DNA of 60,819 bases, from NCBI RefSeq assembly GCF_003143935.1, contig NZ_QFRX01000001.1, forward strand, positions 162,210 to 223,028, given 5' to 3'. This stretch comes from Streptomyces sp. Act143 (GTDB lineage Bacteria; Actinomycetota; Actinomycetes; Streptomycetales; Streptomycetaceae). Each line of letters begins with the position of its first letter. Within the stretch, counting starts at the first letter, position 1. A model generated the notes under the pieces. The model was not told the DNA's origin. It did not search any database and saw only the letters and a program-made list of their open reading frames with translations. Shown here one piece after another: positions 54,508-60,819 of the stretch. Made by a program: the position numbers and the translations under genes.

Positions 54508-55788
54508 TCAGGTCACCCGGGCGAGGTCTGCGGGCCGGGAGGAGTAGGCGCCGTCGGCCACGACGTCGCGGATACGGGCCAACGCGTCCCAGACGTCGGT
54601 GAACCGGGTGACCAGGGGGGACAGACCGATACGCAGCCGGTCCGGGACCCGGTAGTCGCAGATCACCTTCGCGTCCGCGGCCAGCGCCTGGCAGATCCGC
54701 CAGGCGTCGGGGTGGTACAGGGACAGATGCGAACCGCGCCGCTCCGGCGGGCGGGGCGAGGCGGGCCGGAAGCCCAGCGGGGTGAGCCAGGCGTCCGCCA
54801 GATCGTCGGCCAGCCGGCCCAGCCGCAGCCCCTTGGCCCGGATCCGCGCCGGCCCGGCCTCCTCGATCAGGGCCAGGGCGGGATCGATCGCCGCCAGCGA
54901 CACCAGCGGCGGGGTGCTCACCAGGAACCGCTCGATGCCCGGCACCGGGTCGTAGTCGGGCCCCATCTCGAACTGCCCGCGCTGTCCGTACCAGCCCCAC
55001 ACCGGCTGCCGCAGCCGGGACTGCAGATCGCGGCGCACATAGAGGAAGGCGGGTGAACCCGGCCCGCCGTTGAGGTACTTGTAGGTGCAGCCGACGGCGA
55101 GTTCCGCGCCGGTGCCGGCCAGGTCCACGGGGACGGCTCCGGCGGCGTGCGACACGTCCCACAGCACCCGCGCGCCGACCGCCTGCGCCAGGTCGTTCAC
55201 CTGCGCCATGTCCAGCAGCGCGCCGCTTCGGTAGGACACCAGGGACAGCACCACCAGAGCGACATCACCGTCCAGCGCCGAGCGCAGGGCGTCGAGGTCG
55301 AGGCCGCCGTCGAGGTCGAGGCCGCCGTCGAGGTCGGACGGCAGCCGCACCAGCCGAAGCCCGCGCTGTTCGGCGAGCCCCTGGACGATGTACCGGTTGG
55401 TCGGGAAGTCCTCGGCGTCCATCAGGACGGTGCCGCGCCCCGGCGCCGCGTCCAGAGCGGCGGCGGCCAGCTTGTAGAGGTTGACCGACGTGGAGTCGGA
55501 GATCACCACCTCGCCGGGCGCGGCACCGAGCACATGCTCGGCGAGGCGGTCGCCGAGCCGGGCGCCCCAGTCGATCCAGCCCTGCCAGGACCGCACCAGT
55601 CCGCCGCCCCAGCCGTCCTCGACCACCTCCCGCAGCACCTCGGGCGTGGCGGCGGGCAGCGGGCCCAGCGAGTTGCCGTCCAGGTAGATCAGTTCCGGAT
55701 CGGTGATGACGAACCGCTCGCGGAACGCGGCGAGCGGATCGGCCGCGTCCAGTTCCTCGGCCACCGTGCGCGGGATCCCGCTCACCAT
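54508..55788 (-). CDS. kynU: Kynureninase (hydroxykynureninase type)
   Basis: 426 residues; start after GAAGGAGGG. PLP enzyme of the aminotransferase V fold: YLDGNSLGPLPAATPEVLRE, SDSTSVNLYKLAAAAL, DVSHAAGAVPVDLAGTGAEL and the PLP lysine in GCTYKYLNGGPGSPAFLYV. It would split (methyl-hydroxy)kynurenine to 4-methyl-3-hydroxyanthranilate and alanine (AcmH-like role). Positions 55291-55335 hold 2.5 copies of an 18-bp direct repeat that adds the DLDGGL motif; housekeeping kynureninases lack it. Confidence 0.93.
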   Translation of the reverse strand: MVSGIPRTVAEELDAADPLAAFRERFVITDPELIYLDGNSLGPLPAATPEVLREVVEDGWGGGLVRSWQGWIDWGARLGDRLAEHVLGAAPGEVVISDSTSVNLYKLAAAALDAAPGRGTVLMDAEDFPTNRYIVQGLAEQRGLRLVRLPSDLDGGLDLDGGLDLDALRSALDGDVALVVLSLVSYRSGALLDMAQVNDLAQAVGARVLWDVSHAAGAVPVDLAGTGAELAVGCTYKYLNGGPGSPAFLYVRRDLQSRLRQPVWGWYGQRGQFEMGPDYDPVPGIERFLVSTPPLVSLAAIDPALALIEEAGPARIRAKGLRLGRLADDLADAWLTPLGFRPASPRPPERRGSHLSLYHPDAWRICQALAADAKVICDYRVPDRLRIGLSPLVTRFTDVWDALARIRDVVADGAYSSRPADLARVT

Positions 55789-55860
55789 CGGCCCTCCTTC
55801 TCTCTCGTGTCGTCCGTGTCCGCGTATCCCACCGTCCTGGGGAGGCCGTGGGCGGCCTGG

Positions 55861-56703
55861 TCAGAGCGTGGAGCGCACCGACCACAGTTCCGGGAAGAAG
55901 CGGTGCTCACTGATCCGGGCGAGCCAGGCCACGCCCTCGGTGCCGCCGGTCCCGGGCTTGGCGCCCAGCATCCGCTGCACGGTGACCAGATGGGTGTAGC
56001 GCCAGCGGGCGAACTGGTCGGCGGCGTCCATCAGCGCCTCGGCGAGCAGATGAAGGTCGCGATGGCGGACGGGGTCCCGGTAGACCGCCCGCCAGGCCTC
56101 CTCGACCTCCGCGCCACCGCGGTACGGTCGGGTGAGGTCCGGGTCCGTGGCGTCGTCCGGCGTGAGCAGGCCGCGGCGCGCCAGCAGCGCTAGCGCGGCG
56201 TCGTACAGGCTCGGCTCGTGCAGTTGGCCGACCACCGCGTCGTAGCCCGCCGTGTTCCGGTGCGGCGCGGCCATCGCGGGGTTCTTGTTCCCGAGCAGGA
56301 ACTCAAGTCGCCGGTAGCCGGCCGACTGGAAGCCGGAGGCCGACCCCAGGACGTCGCGGAACTCGGCGAACTCCACCGGGGACAGCACGGAGAACGTCTC
56401 CCACGACACCAGCAGCACCTGCTGCACCCGCGCGGCGCGGCGCAGCGTCCACAGCGCGTCGTCGAGCAGGTCGTCGGCCAACTGGTCGCGCGCTGTGCTG
56501 AATTCGGTGTGGAGCAGCTTGAACAGCAGCTCCTTGACCTGGCTCATGATGATGAACCCCGGCTCGGTGCGGGCCGAACTGAGCGGATGCTGCAAGCCCA
56601 GCAGTTCGTCCATCCGCGCGTAGTGGGCGTACGGGGTCGTGTCCGACGGGGAGTCGGCGGCCAGCGGGCACGCGGGGCTCCGGGTGGGCTGCTCGGTGGT
56701 CAT
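55861..56703 (-). CDS. kynA: Tryptophan 2,3-dioxygenase
   Basis: 280 residues. Haem dioxygenase: PYAHYARMDELLGLQHPLSS, FIIMSQVKELLFKLLHTEF, ASGFQSAGYRRLEFLLGNKN, and the C-terminal WRYTHLVTVQRMLGAKPGTGG with the haem-ligand His. It opens tryptophan to N-formylkynurenine. Its ATG overlaps the formamidase stop by 4 bp (ATGA), so they are translationally coupled. Its stop precedes the kynureninase start by 72 bp. Confidence 0.96.
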   Translation of the reverse strand: MTTEQPTRSPACPLAADSPSDTTPYAHYARMDELLGLQHPLSSARTEPGFIIMSQVKELLFKLLHTEFSTARDQLADDLLDDALWTLRRAARVQQVLLVSWETFSVLSPVEFAEFRDVLGSASGFQSAGYRRLEFLLGNKNPAMAAPHRNTAGYDAVVGQLHEPSLYDAALALLARRGLLTPDDATDPDLTRPYRGGAEVEEAWRAVYRDPVRHRDLHLLAEALMDAADQFARWRYTHLVTVQRMLGAKPGTGGTEGVAWLARISEHRFFPELWSVRSTL

Positions 56704-57593
56704 GCGGTCGTCCCTTCCAGTCCCATCTGCGCCAGGACCGCGTCGCCCAGGCCGGTGCCCGGCACGCCCAGGTCGTAGGGGAGGTCGAAGTGGTCGCGCC
56801 GATCGGCGACGATCTCCGTCACCGCCGCCCGGGGGCGCAGCGCCCTCACCATCCGGTCGTGCTGGCGGACGTATTCCTCGGTCTCGTTCCCGCCGCGGGC
56901 GACCACCGTCGGGGGCAGCCGCGCCGGCAGCCGAAGGATCGGGCTGTTGCGCAGGGCCGCGGCCTCGTCCAGCCGCAGCGCGTCGTTGACGTAGGACAGG
57001 CGCACCGGCTCCAGGTCGTACATGCCGCTGAGCAGCACCGCCCCGGCGATCCGGCCGGACACGTCCGGGCCGGCCGACGCATCCGGCAGCAGGGCCATGG
57101 CGGCCAGGTGCGCGCCGGCCGACGTGCCGCACAGATGGAGGCGGTCCGGGGCGAACCCGAGCCCGTCCGCGTGCCGCAGCAGCCAGTCCACGGCCCGGCG
57201 CACCATGCCCGCCATGGCGTCGAGGCCGACGTCCGGCGCCAGCCCGTACTCGATCACCGCGACCGCCGCGCCGGCGGCCAGCAGCGGCGGCACCGGGAAC
57301 GCCGATTCGGCGCGGCCGAGTGCCTGCCAGTTCCCGCCGTGCACGAACACCAGCAGCGGAATGCGCCCGGCCGCCGGTCCGGGGAAGTAGTCGAGTCTCT
57401 CCGCCGGGTGCGGGCCGTAGGCGAGAGAGGTCCGCACCGTATGGTCCCGGCGGGCGGCTTCGCTGAGCCGTTCGTACTCGCGCAGGTAGGCGTCCAGGCT
57501 CGCCACGCGCGAACTCGGCGAGTACTGCCGGTCCAGCGTGGCCTGGTCCATGCCCCGGTACACGGCACCTCCGGCCGGCGGTGCGTCGCGCAC
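56700..57593 (-). CDS. Kynurenine formamidase (alpha/beta-hydrolase)
   Basis: 297 residues from GTG at 57593, 4 bp after the DUF6875-like stop. HGGNWQALG oxyanion motif, nucleophile Ser in LCGTSAGAHLAAM, acid Asp in ARGGNETEEYVRQ region, His in RRDHFDLPYDL; QYSPSSRVASLDAYLREYER is the typical N-terminus of bacterial formamidases. It turns N-formylkynurenine into kynurenine. Coupled by a 4-bp overlap to tryptophan dioxygenase, as the pathway demands. Confidence 0.93.
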   Translation of the reverse strand: MRDAPPAGGAVYRGMDQATLDRQYSPSSRVASLDAYLREYERLSEAARRDHTVRTSLAYGPHPAERLDYFPGPAAGRIPLLVFVHGGNWQALGRAESAFPVPPLLAAGAAVAVIEYGLAPDVGLDAMAGMVRRAVDWLLRHADGLGFAPDRLHLCGTSAGAHLAAMALLPDASAGPDVSGRIAGAVLLSGMYDLEPVRLSYVNDALRLDEAAALRNSPILRLPARLPPTVVARGGNETEEYVRQHDRMVRALRPRAAVTEIVADRRDHFDLPYDLGVPGTGLGDAVLAQMGLEGTTA

Positions 57594-57597
57594 GCGC

Positions 57598-58230
57598 TCA
57601 GCTCCCCGGCGTGTGGGCGGCACGGGCCCGCTCGTACACCTCGGTCAGCAGTGGGTCGATGCCATGCGAACCGGTGCGGTAGCGGGCGCCGAAACGGCTC
57701 GCGTACTCCTCGAACCACTCGCGCCGGTCGGCCAGGAACAGCACGTCGTGGATCGCCATCGACCGCACCGCCATCATCGGTACCGGGGCATGACTCACCT
57801 CGAACACCGGGTTGCGCGCGGCCTTCTCCTCGCACTTCTCGTGGAACTGGGCGATCATCAGCCCCCGCCGCACACTCTCCGGCTTCAGCGCGGTGTGCGC
57901 CGCGTCCAGCAGGTGCAGATGCTCGGCCGGAAGGTCCGGCAGGACGAGCAGCAGCGAGCGCAGATTCGGGTTGCCGGACTTCCAGTCGACCTCGCTGAAC
58001 TCGTCGAGGCCGCAGCGGACGATCTCATCGATCAAGGTCTGGCTCGGGGTGGGGCCGACGAGCCGGACGCGGATCTCCAGCGCGCCGGCCCGCTGGGCGG
58101 GCTCGACGAACGGGCACACCGGGCCGGTGCGGCCGAGTTCGCCGTGCGGTCGGCGTATGTACTCGCTCAGCCATTCGTCCACGGCGGCCAGGGCCTTGGC
58201 CACGTCGACGGAGAGCACGTCGGTCAGCAT
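57598..58230 (-). CDS. DUF6875-like protein of the 4-MHA cluster
   Basis: 210 residues; Met at 58230 follows GAGGACTG, the only start compatible with the NRPS end 71 bp away. No signal or helices. TGPVCPFVEPAQRAGALEIR is the family signature; also LPAEHLHLLDAAHTALKPES and CEEKAARNPVFEVSHAPVPM. Function unknown, but members sit in antibiotic clusters. It begins the formamidase-dioxygenase-kynureninase run, which suggests a role in 4-MHA supply or loading. Confidence 0.7.
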   Translation of the reverse strand: MLTDVLSVDVAKALAAVDEWLSEYIRRPHGELGRTGPVCPFVEPAQRAGALEIRVRLVGPTPSQTLIDEIVRCGLDEFSEVDWKSGNPNLRSLLLVLPDLPAEHLHLLDAAHTALKPESVRRGLMIAQFHEKCEEKAARNPVFEVSHAPVPMMAVRSMAIHDVLFLADRREWFEEYASRFGARYRTGSHGIDPLLTEVYERARAAHTPGS

Positions 58231-58301
58231 CAGTGTCAGTCCTCGGGTGTCGGTCCTCGCGGACAGCGGACGGCGGGTTCCTGGTGGGCGGCCCGCGAAG
58301 G

Positions 58302-60819
58302 TCACTCGTCGCCGGTGAGGTCGTGGAGCTTGGCCGAGAGGATGCGGCCGATCTCGGCCAGCGTGTCCGGGCGGCTCAGCATCGACCCGTGGTCGCCGGG
58401 CACCACATGGGCCTCGACGGAACCGCGCACATACGGCTGCCAGGCCTCGGCGGTCACCGGCGGGTCCTGCTCCTCCGAGCAGGCGATCAGCAGCAGGTCC
58501 CCGTCGATCGGGCCGGGCCGGTAGTCGACGGTCAGATGGGTGTTGTTCGCCGAGATCTCGGTGATCGTCGTGAGCCGGTCCTCCTCCAGGTTGGCCAGCA
58601 CACTGCCCTGGCGGCGCAGGATCTCCCGCGCCTTGGCGAAGGTCATCTCGCCGTCGTCGTGGTGGCTGCCGTCGTCGACGAGACCGACGTGGTAGAGCAG
58701 CATCACCCGGTCGTCCGGGGCGGGCACGTCGGCGTGGGTGAGGCCCTGCCAGTCGGGGATCACGTCGAGCACCGCGACCAGCGCCACCGGCTCGCCGCGC
58801 CGCTGGAACTCCGCGGCCAGCGCGTGCGCGCACAGTCCGCCGAACGACCAGCCGGCCAGGTGGTACGGCCCGTGCGGCTGCACCCGCTGGATCTGGTCGG
58901 CGTAATCCACCGCCATCTCCTCGATGCTGGCGGGCCGGGGTTCCGGCCGGGCCAGACTGCGCGCCTGGATGCCGTACAGCGGATACTGCGGCCCCAGGTG
59001 CTTGATGAGCGCGCTGTACGACCAGCTGATACCGCCGCCCGGATGGACACAGAACAGCGGCGGCCTGCTGCCCCCGGTGCGCAGCGGCAGCATCACCTCG
59101 TACGAGCCGTCCGCGTCGTCGATGTCGAGCCGGGCCGCGATGCCCGCCGGCGTCGGCGCCTCGAACAGGCTCCGCACGCCCAGTTCGACACCGAAGGCCG
59201 CGCGCAGCCGGGCCATCAGCCGGGTGGCCAGCAGCGAGTGCCCGCCCAGGTCGAAGAAGTCCTCGCTCACCCCGACCACCGGCCGGCCGAGGACCTCCGC
59301 GAACAGCTCGCACACCACCTGCTCCTGCGGGGTGGCCGGCGCCCGCCCGATGTCGGCGCGCTCCGGTTCGAGCGCCGGCAGCGCCGCACGGTCGAGCTTG
59401 CCATTGGAGGTGAGCGGCAGCCGGTCGAGCGGAACGACGGCGGCGGGGCGCATGTATTCGGGCAGTCGACGACGCAGGTGCTCCCGTACGGCCATCAGCA
59501 GCGCGCCGGTGCTCCGGCCGGTGGCCGGGCTGCTGGTCCAGGACGAGAGCGGGGTGCCGGGGCCGGCCGCGCCGGTGGGTGCGTAGGCGCCGACGGGCAC
59601 CCCCTCGCCGAGCAGTTCGCGCTTGACGTAGGTGAGGTCGAGGGTGGCCGGGTCGTGCCCGTTCCAGCTGATCGCCGTCCAGTACCCGTATTTCTCACCC
59701 AGGCGGTGCAAGTCCTCCGGATCGATGCCGGTCGTGTCCCGGAGGTCCGGTGCCGTCCCGGCTTCGAGGGCGCGCTGTGCGGCGAGGTCGGCCGCGATGC
59801 GCGCATGCGGGACCCCGGTGACGCGCAACCGGGCGGGCTGCGCGCTGCCCAGATGATCGGCGAGGGCACCCAGGTCACGGGTCCAGGGTCGGGTGGGGGC
59901 GTCGGTGAGGGGGTGGGCGTTGATGCCGGTCTTGTAGAGGGTGGCGTCGTAGCGGTAGCGGGTGAGTTCGTTGTGGGCGGTTCCGCGCTTGAGCTGGATG
60001 TCGGTGCCCGCCAGGTCGGGGACGTGGTGGGCGAGGGCGCTGAAGTACTCGGGGTCGACGAGGAGTTCCTTCTCCAGGACCAGGCTCTGCTCGACGGCAC
60101 GGCGGATGGCGGCCGTGTCGCTGGGGTCCTCGGCACGGGCCGTCTGCACACCGGAGGCGAAGGTCCGCAGCAACCGCGGGTTGCGCAAGTCGCCCAGGAA
60201 CAGGGCACCACCGGGCGCGAGCAGACGGAAGGCCTGCTCGACGACCTGCGTCAGATATCCGCCGTTCGGGAAGTACTGGGCCACGGAGTTGAGCACGATC
60301 GTGTCGAAGTGCTCTCGCGGCAGGTCGCGGTGCTCGTGGGCGGCCTGCACCCGGAGCCTGACCCGCCCGGCCAGCTCGGGGTCACCGTCGACATGGCGCC
60401 GCAGCTCCTCCACGACGACCGGGGAGAAGTCCGTGCCCCAGTACTCCTCGCACTCGGGCGCCAGCCCGGACAGCAGCAGGCCCGTGCCGACACCGATCTC
60501 CAGGACACGGCCGGGCTTGAGCGCCCTGATCCGCTCAAGCGTGGCCCCACGCCACTCCCGCATCTCGGGCAGCGGGATCGGCCGGCCGTCGTAACTGCTG
60601 TTCCAGCCGGAGAAGTCCTCACCCAGCGTCGCACCGGGCGCCGAGTACAACGAGTCGTAGAGATCCTGCCACTCGCCGATCTGGTCACGTTCTTCCTCGT
60701 CGCCTGTCGGTCCTTCGGTGTCGGGGACGACGTAGGCGATCAGACGGGTGGCGCCGGGCTGGTCGTGATGGGCGACCACGGCAGCCTGGGTGATGTGGGG
60801 GTGCTCGGTGAGGACGTTC
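58302..60819 (-). CDS. NRPS, C-terminal N-methyltransferase-PCP-thioesterase portion (ACMS III-like)
   Basis: Partial, runs off the window end; 838 residues seen. Order: tail of an adenylation domain ([14 protein letters not shown], core A8), an N-methyltransferase inserted in it ([20 protein letters not shown]), A10 [16 protein letters not shown] with Ser in [14 protein letters not shown], and a type I thioesterase with [13 protein letters not shown] and His in [10 protein letters not shown]. An N-methyl amino acid followed by lactone release matches the final N-methylvaline module of actinomycin synthetase III. Confidence 0.92.
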   Translation of the reverse strand, partial: NVLTEHPHITQAAVVAHHDQPGATRLIAYVVPDTEGPTGDEEERDQIGEWQDLYDSLYSAPGATLGEDFSGWNSSYDGRPIPLPEMREWRGATLERIRALKPGRVLEIGVGTGLLLSGLAPECEEYWGTDFSPVVVEELRRHVDGDPELAGRVRLRVQAAHEHRDLPREHFDTIVLNSVAQYFPNGGYLTQVVEQAFRLLAPGGALFLGDLRNPRLLRTFASGVQTARAEDPSDTAAIRRAVEQSLVLEKELLVDPEYFSALAHHVPDLAGTDIQLKRGTAHNELTRYRYDATLYKTGINAHPLTDAPTRPWTRDLGALADHLGSAQPARLRVTGVPHARIAADLAAQRALEAGTAPDLRDTTGIDPEDLHRLGEKYGYWTAISWNGHDPATLDLTYVKRELLGEGVPVGAYAPTGAAGPGTPLSSWTSSPATGRSTGALLMAVREHLRRRLPEYMRPAAVVPLDRLPLTSNGKLDRAALPALEPERADIGRAPATPQEQVVCELFAEVLGRPVVGVSEDFFDLGGHSLLATRLMARLRAAFGVELGVRSLFEAPTPAGIAARLDIDDADGSYEVMLPLRTGGSRPPLFCVHPGGGISWSYSALIKHLGPQYPLYGIQARSLARPEPRPASIEEMAVDYADQIQRVQPHGPYHLAGWSFGGLCAHALAAEFQRRGEPVALVAVLDVIPDWQGLTHADVPAPDDRVMLLYHVGLVDDGSHHDDGEMTFAKAREILRRQGSVLANLEEDRLTTITEISANNTHLTVDYRPGPIDGDLLLIACSEEQDPPVTAEAWQPYVRGSVEAHVVPGDHGSMLSRPDTLAEIGRILSAKLHDLTGDE

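Noticed and set aside
53417..55162. Methyltransferase fused to a 230-residue N-terminal domain
   Set aside because: The extension is out-of-frame kynureninase sequence; MAHASPL at 54457 is the start.
57598..59313. 571-residue protein ending in the DUF6875-like domain
   Set aside because: N-terminal part is a wrong-frame reading of the NRPS PCP/TE region.

Overview
The window is high-GC DNA with Streptomyces-type gene content: GTG/TTG starts, purine-rich ribosome binding sites, secreted glycoside hydrolases with ricin-type (CBM13) lectin modules, a ceb-type sugar importer without its own ATPase, DrrAB/UvrA-like drug resistance, and an LmbU-type antibiotic regulator. Species cannot be read directly, but the right end looks like an actinomycin (4-methyl-3-hydroxyanthranilate peptide) producer.

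Left block (1-4.8 kb): cellulose attack. It holds the C-terminus of a GH48 exocellulase, a GH12-CBM2 endoglucanase behind a perfect CebR-type operator, a LacI regulator and an expansin-like protein. A ricin-module fragment, two small membrane proteins (DUF2871/DUF4267), two AraC regulators and a RibD/DHFR-like reductase follow (5-9.3 kb).

Hemicellulose and side-chain island (9.7-27.4 kb, all minus strand): a run of secreted enzymes that nearly all carry CBM13 modules. They are a CE1-type esterase, GH29 fucosidase, GH59 galactocerebrosidase-like enzyme, a GH39-like clan GH-A enzyme, three GH54 arabinofuranosidase-type proteins (one frameshifted), GH27 alpha-galactosidase, GH10 xylanase and a CE3/SGNH esterase. 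Seven of them (22299 down to 9759) are spaced 29-56 bp apart and look like one transcription unit. The set fits decorated arabinoxylan or arabinogalactan. Broken module remnants lie around it.

Middle (27.4-34 kb): a decayed 1.6-kb stretch with a minisatellite and a dead metallophosphoesterase, then an L,D-transpeptidase lipoprotein, a subtilase with a P-domain, and two hypotheticals.

ceb-like locus (34.2-43.6 kb): a LacI regulator divergent from a binding protein, two permeases and a GH1 beta-glucosidase, with a pair of variant CebR-like palindromes between them. A GH62 remnant and a CBM13-GH74 xyloglucanase follow. Left block, island and this locus together make a plant-cell-wall degradation and oligosaccharide uptake region.

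Right block (44.7 kb to end): antibiotic cluster edge. UvrA-like protein, DrrB/DrrA exporter and a siderophore-interacting-type flavoprotein are divergent from a TetR regulator, with a pair of inverted operators between. Then come an LmbU regulator and a ferredoxin, facing a minus-strand run: the NRPS terminal module (N-methyltransferase, PCP, TE), a DUF6875-like protein, kynurenine formamidase, tryptophan 2,3-dioxygenase, kynureninase, methyltransferase and P450. These are the tryptophan-to-4-MHA steps of actinomycin biosynthesis, and the P450/ferredoxin pair resembles the proline 4-oxidation pair of X-type actinomycins.
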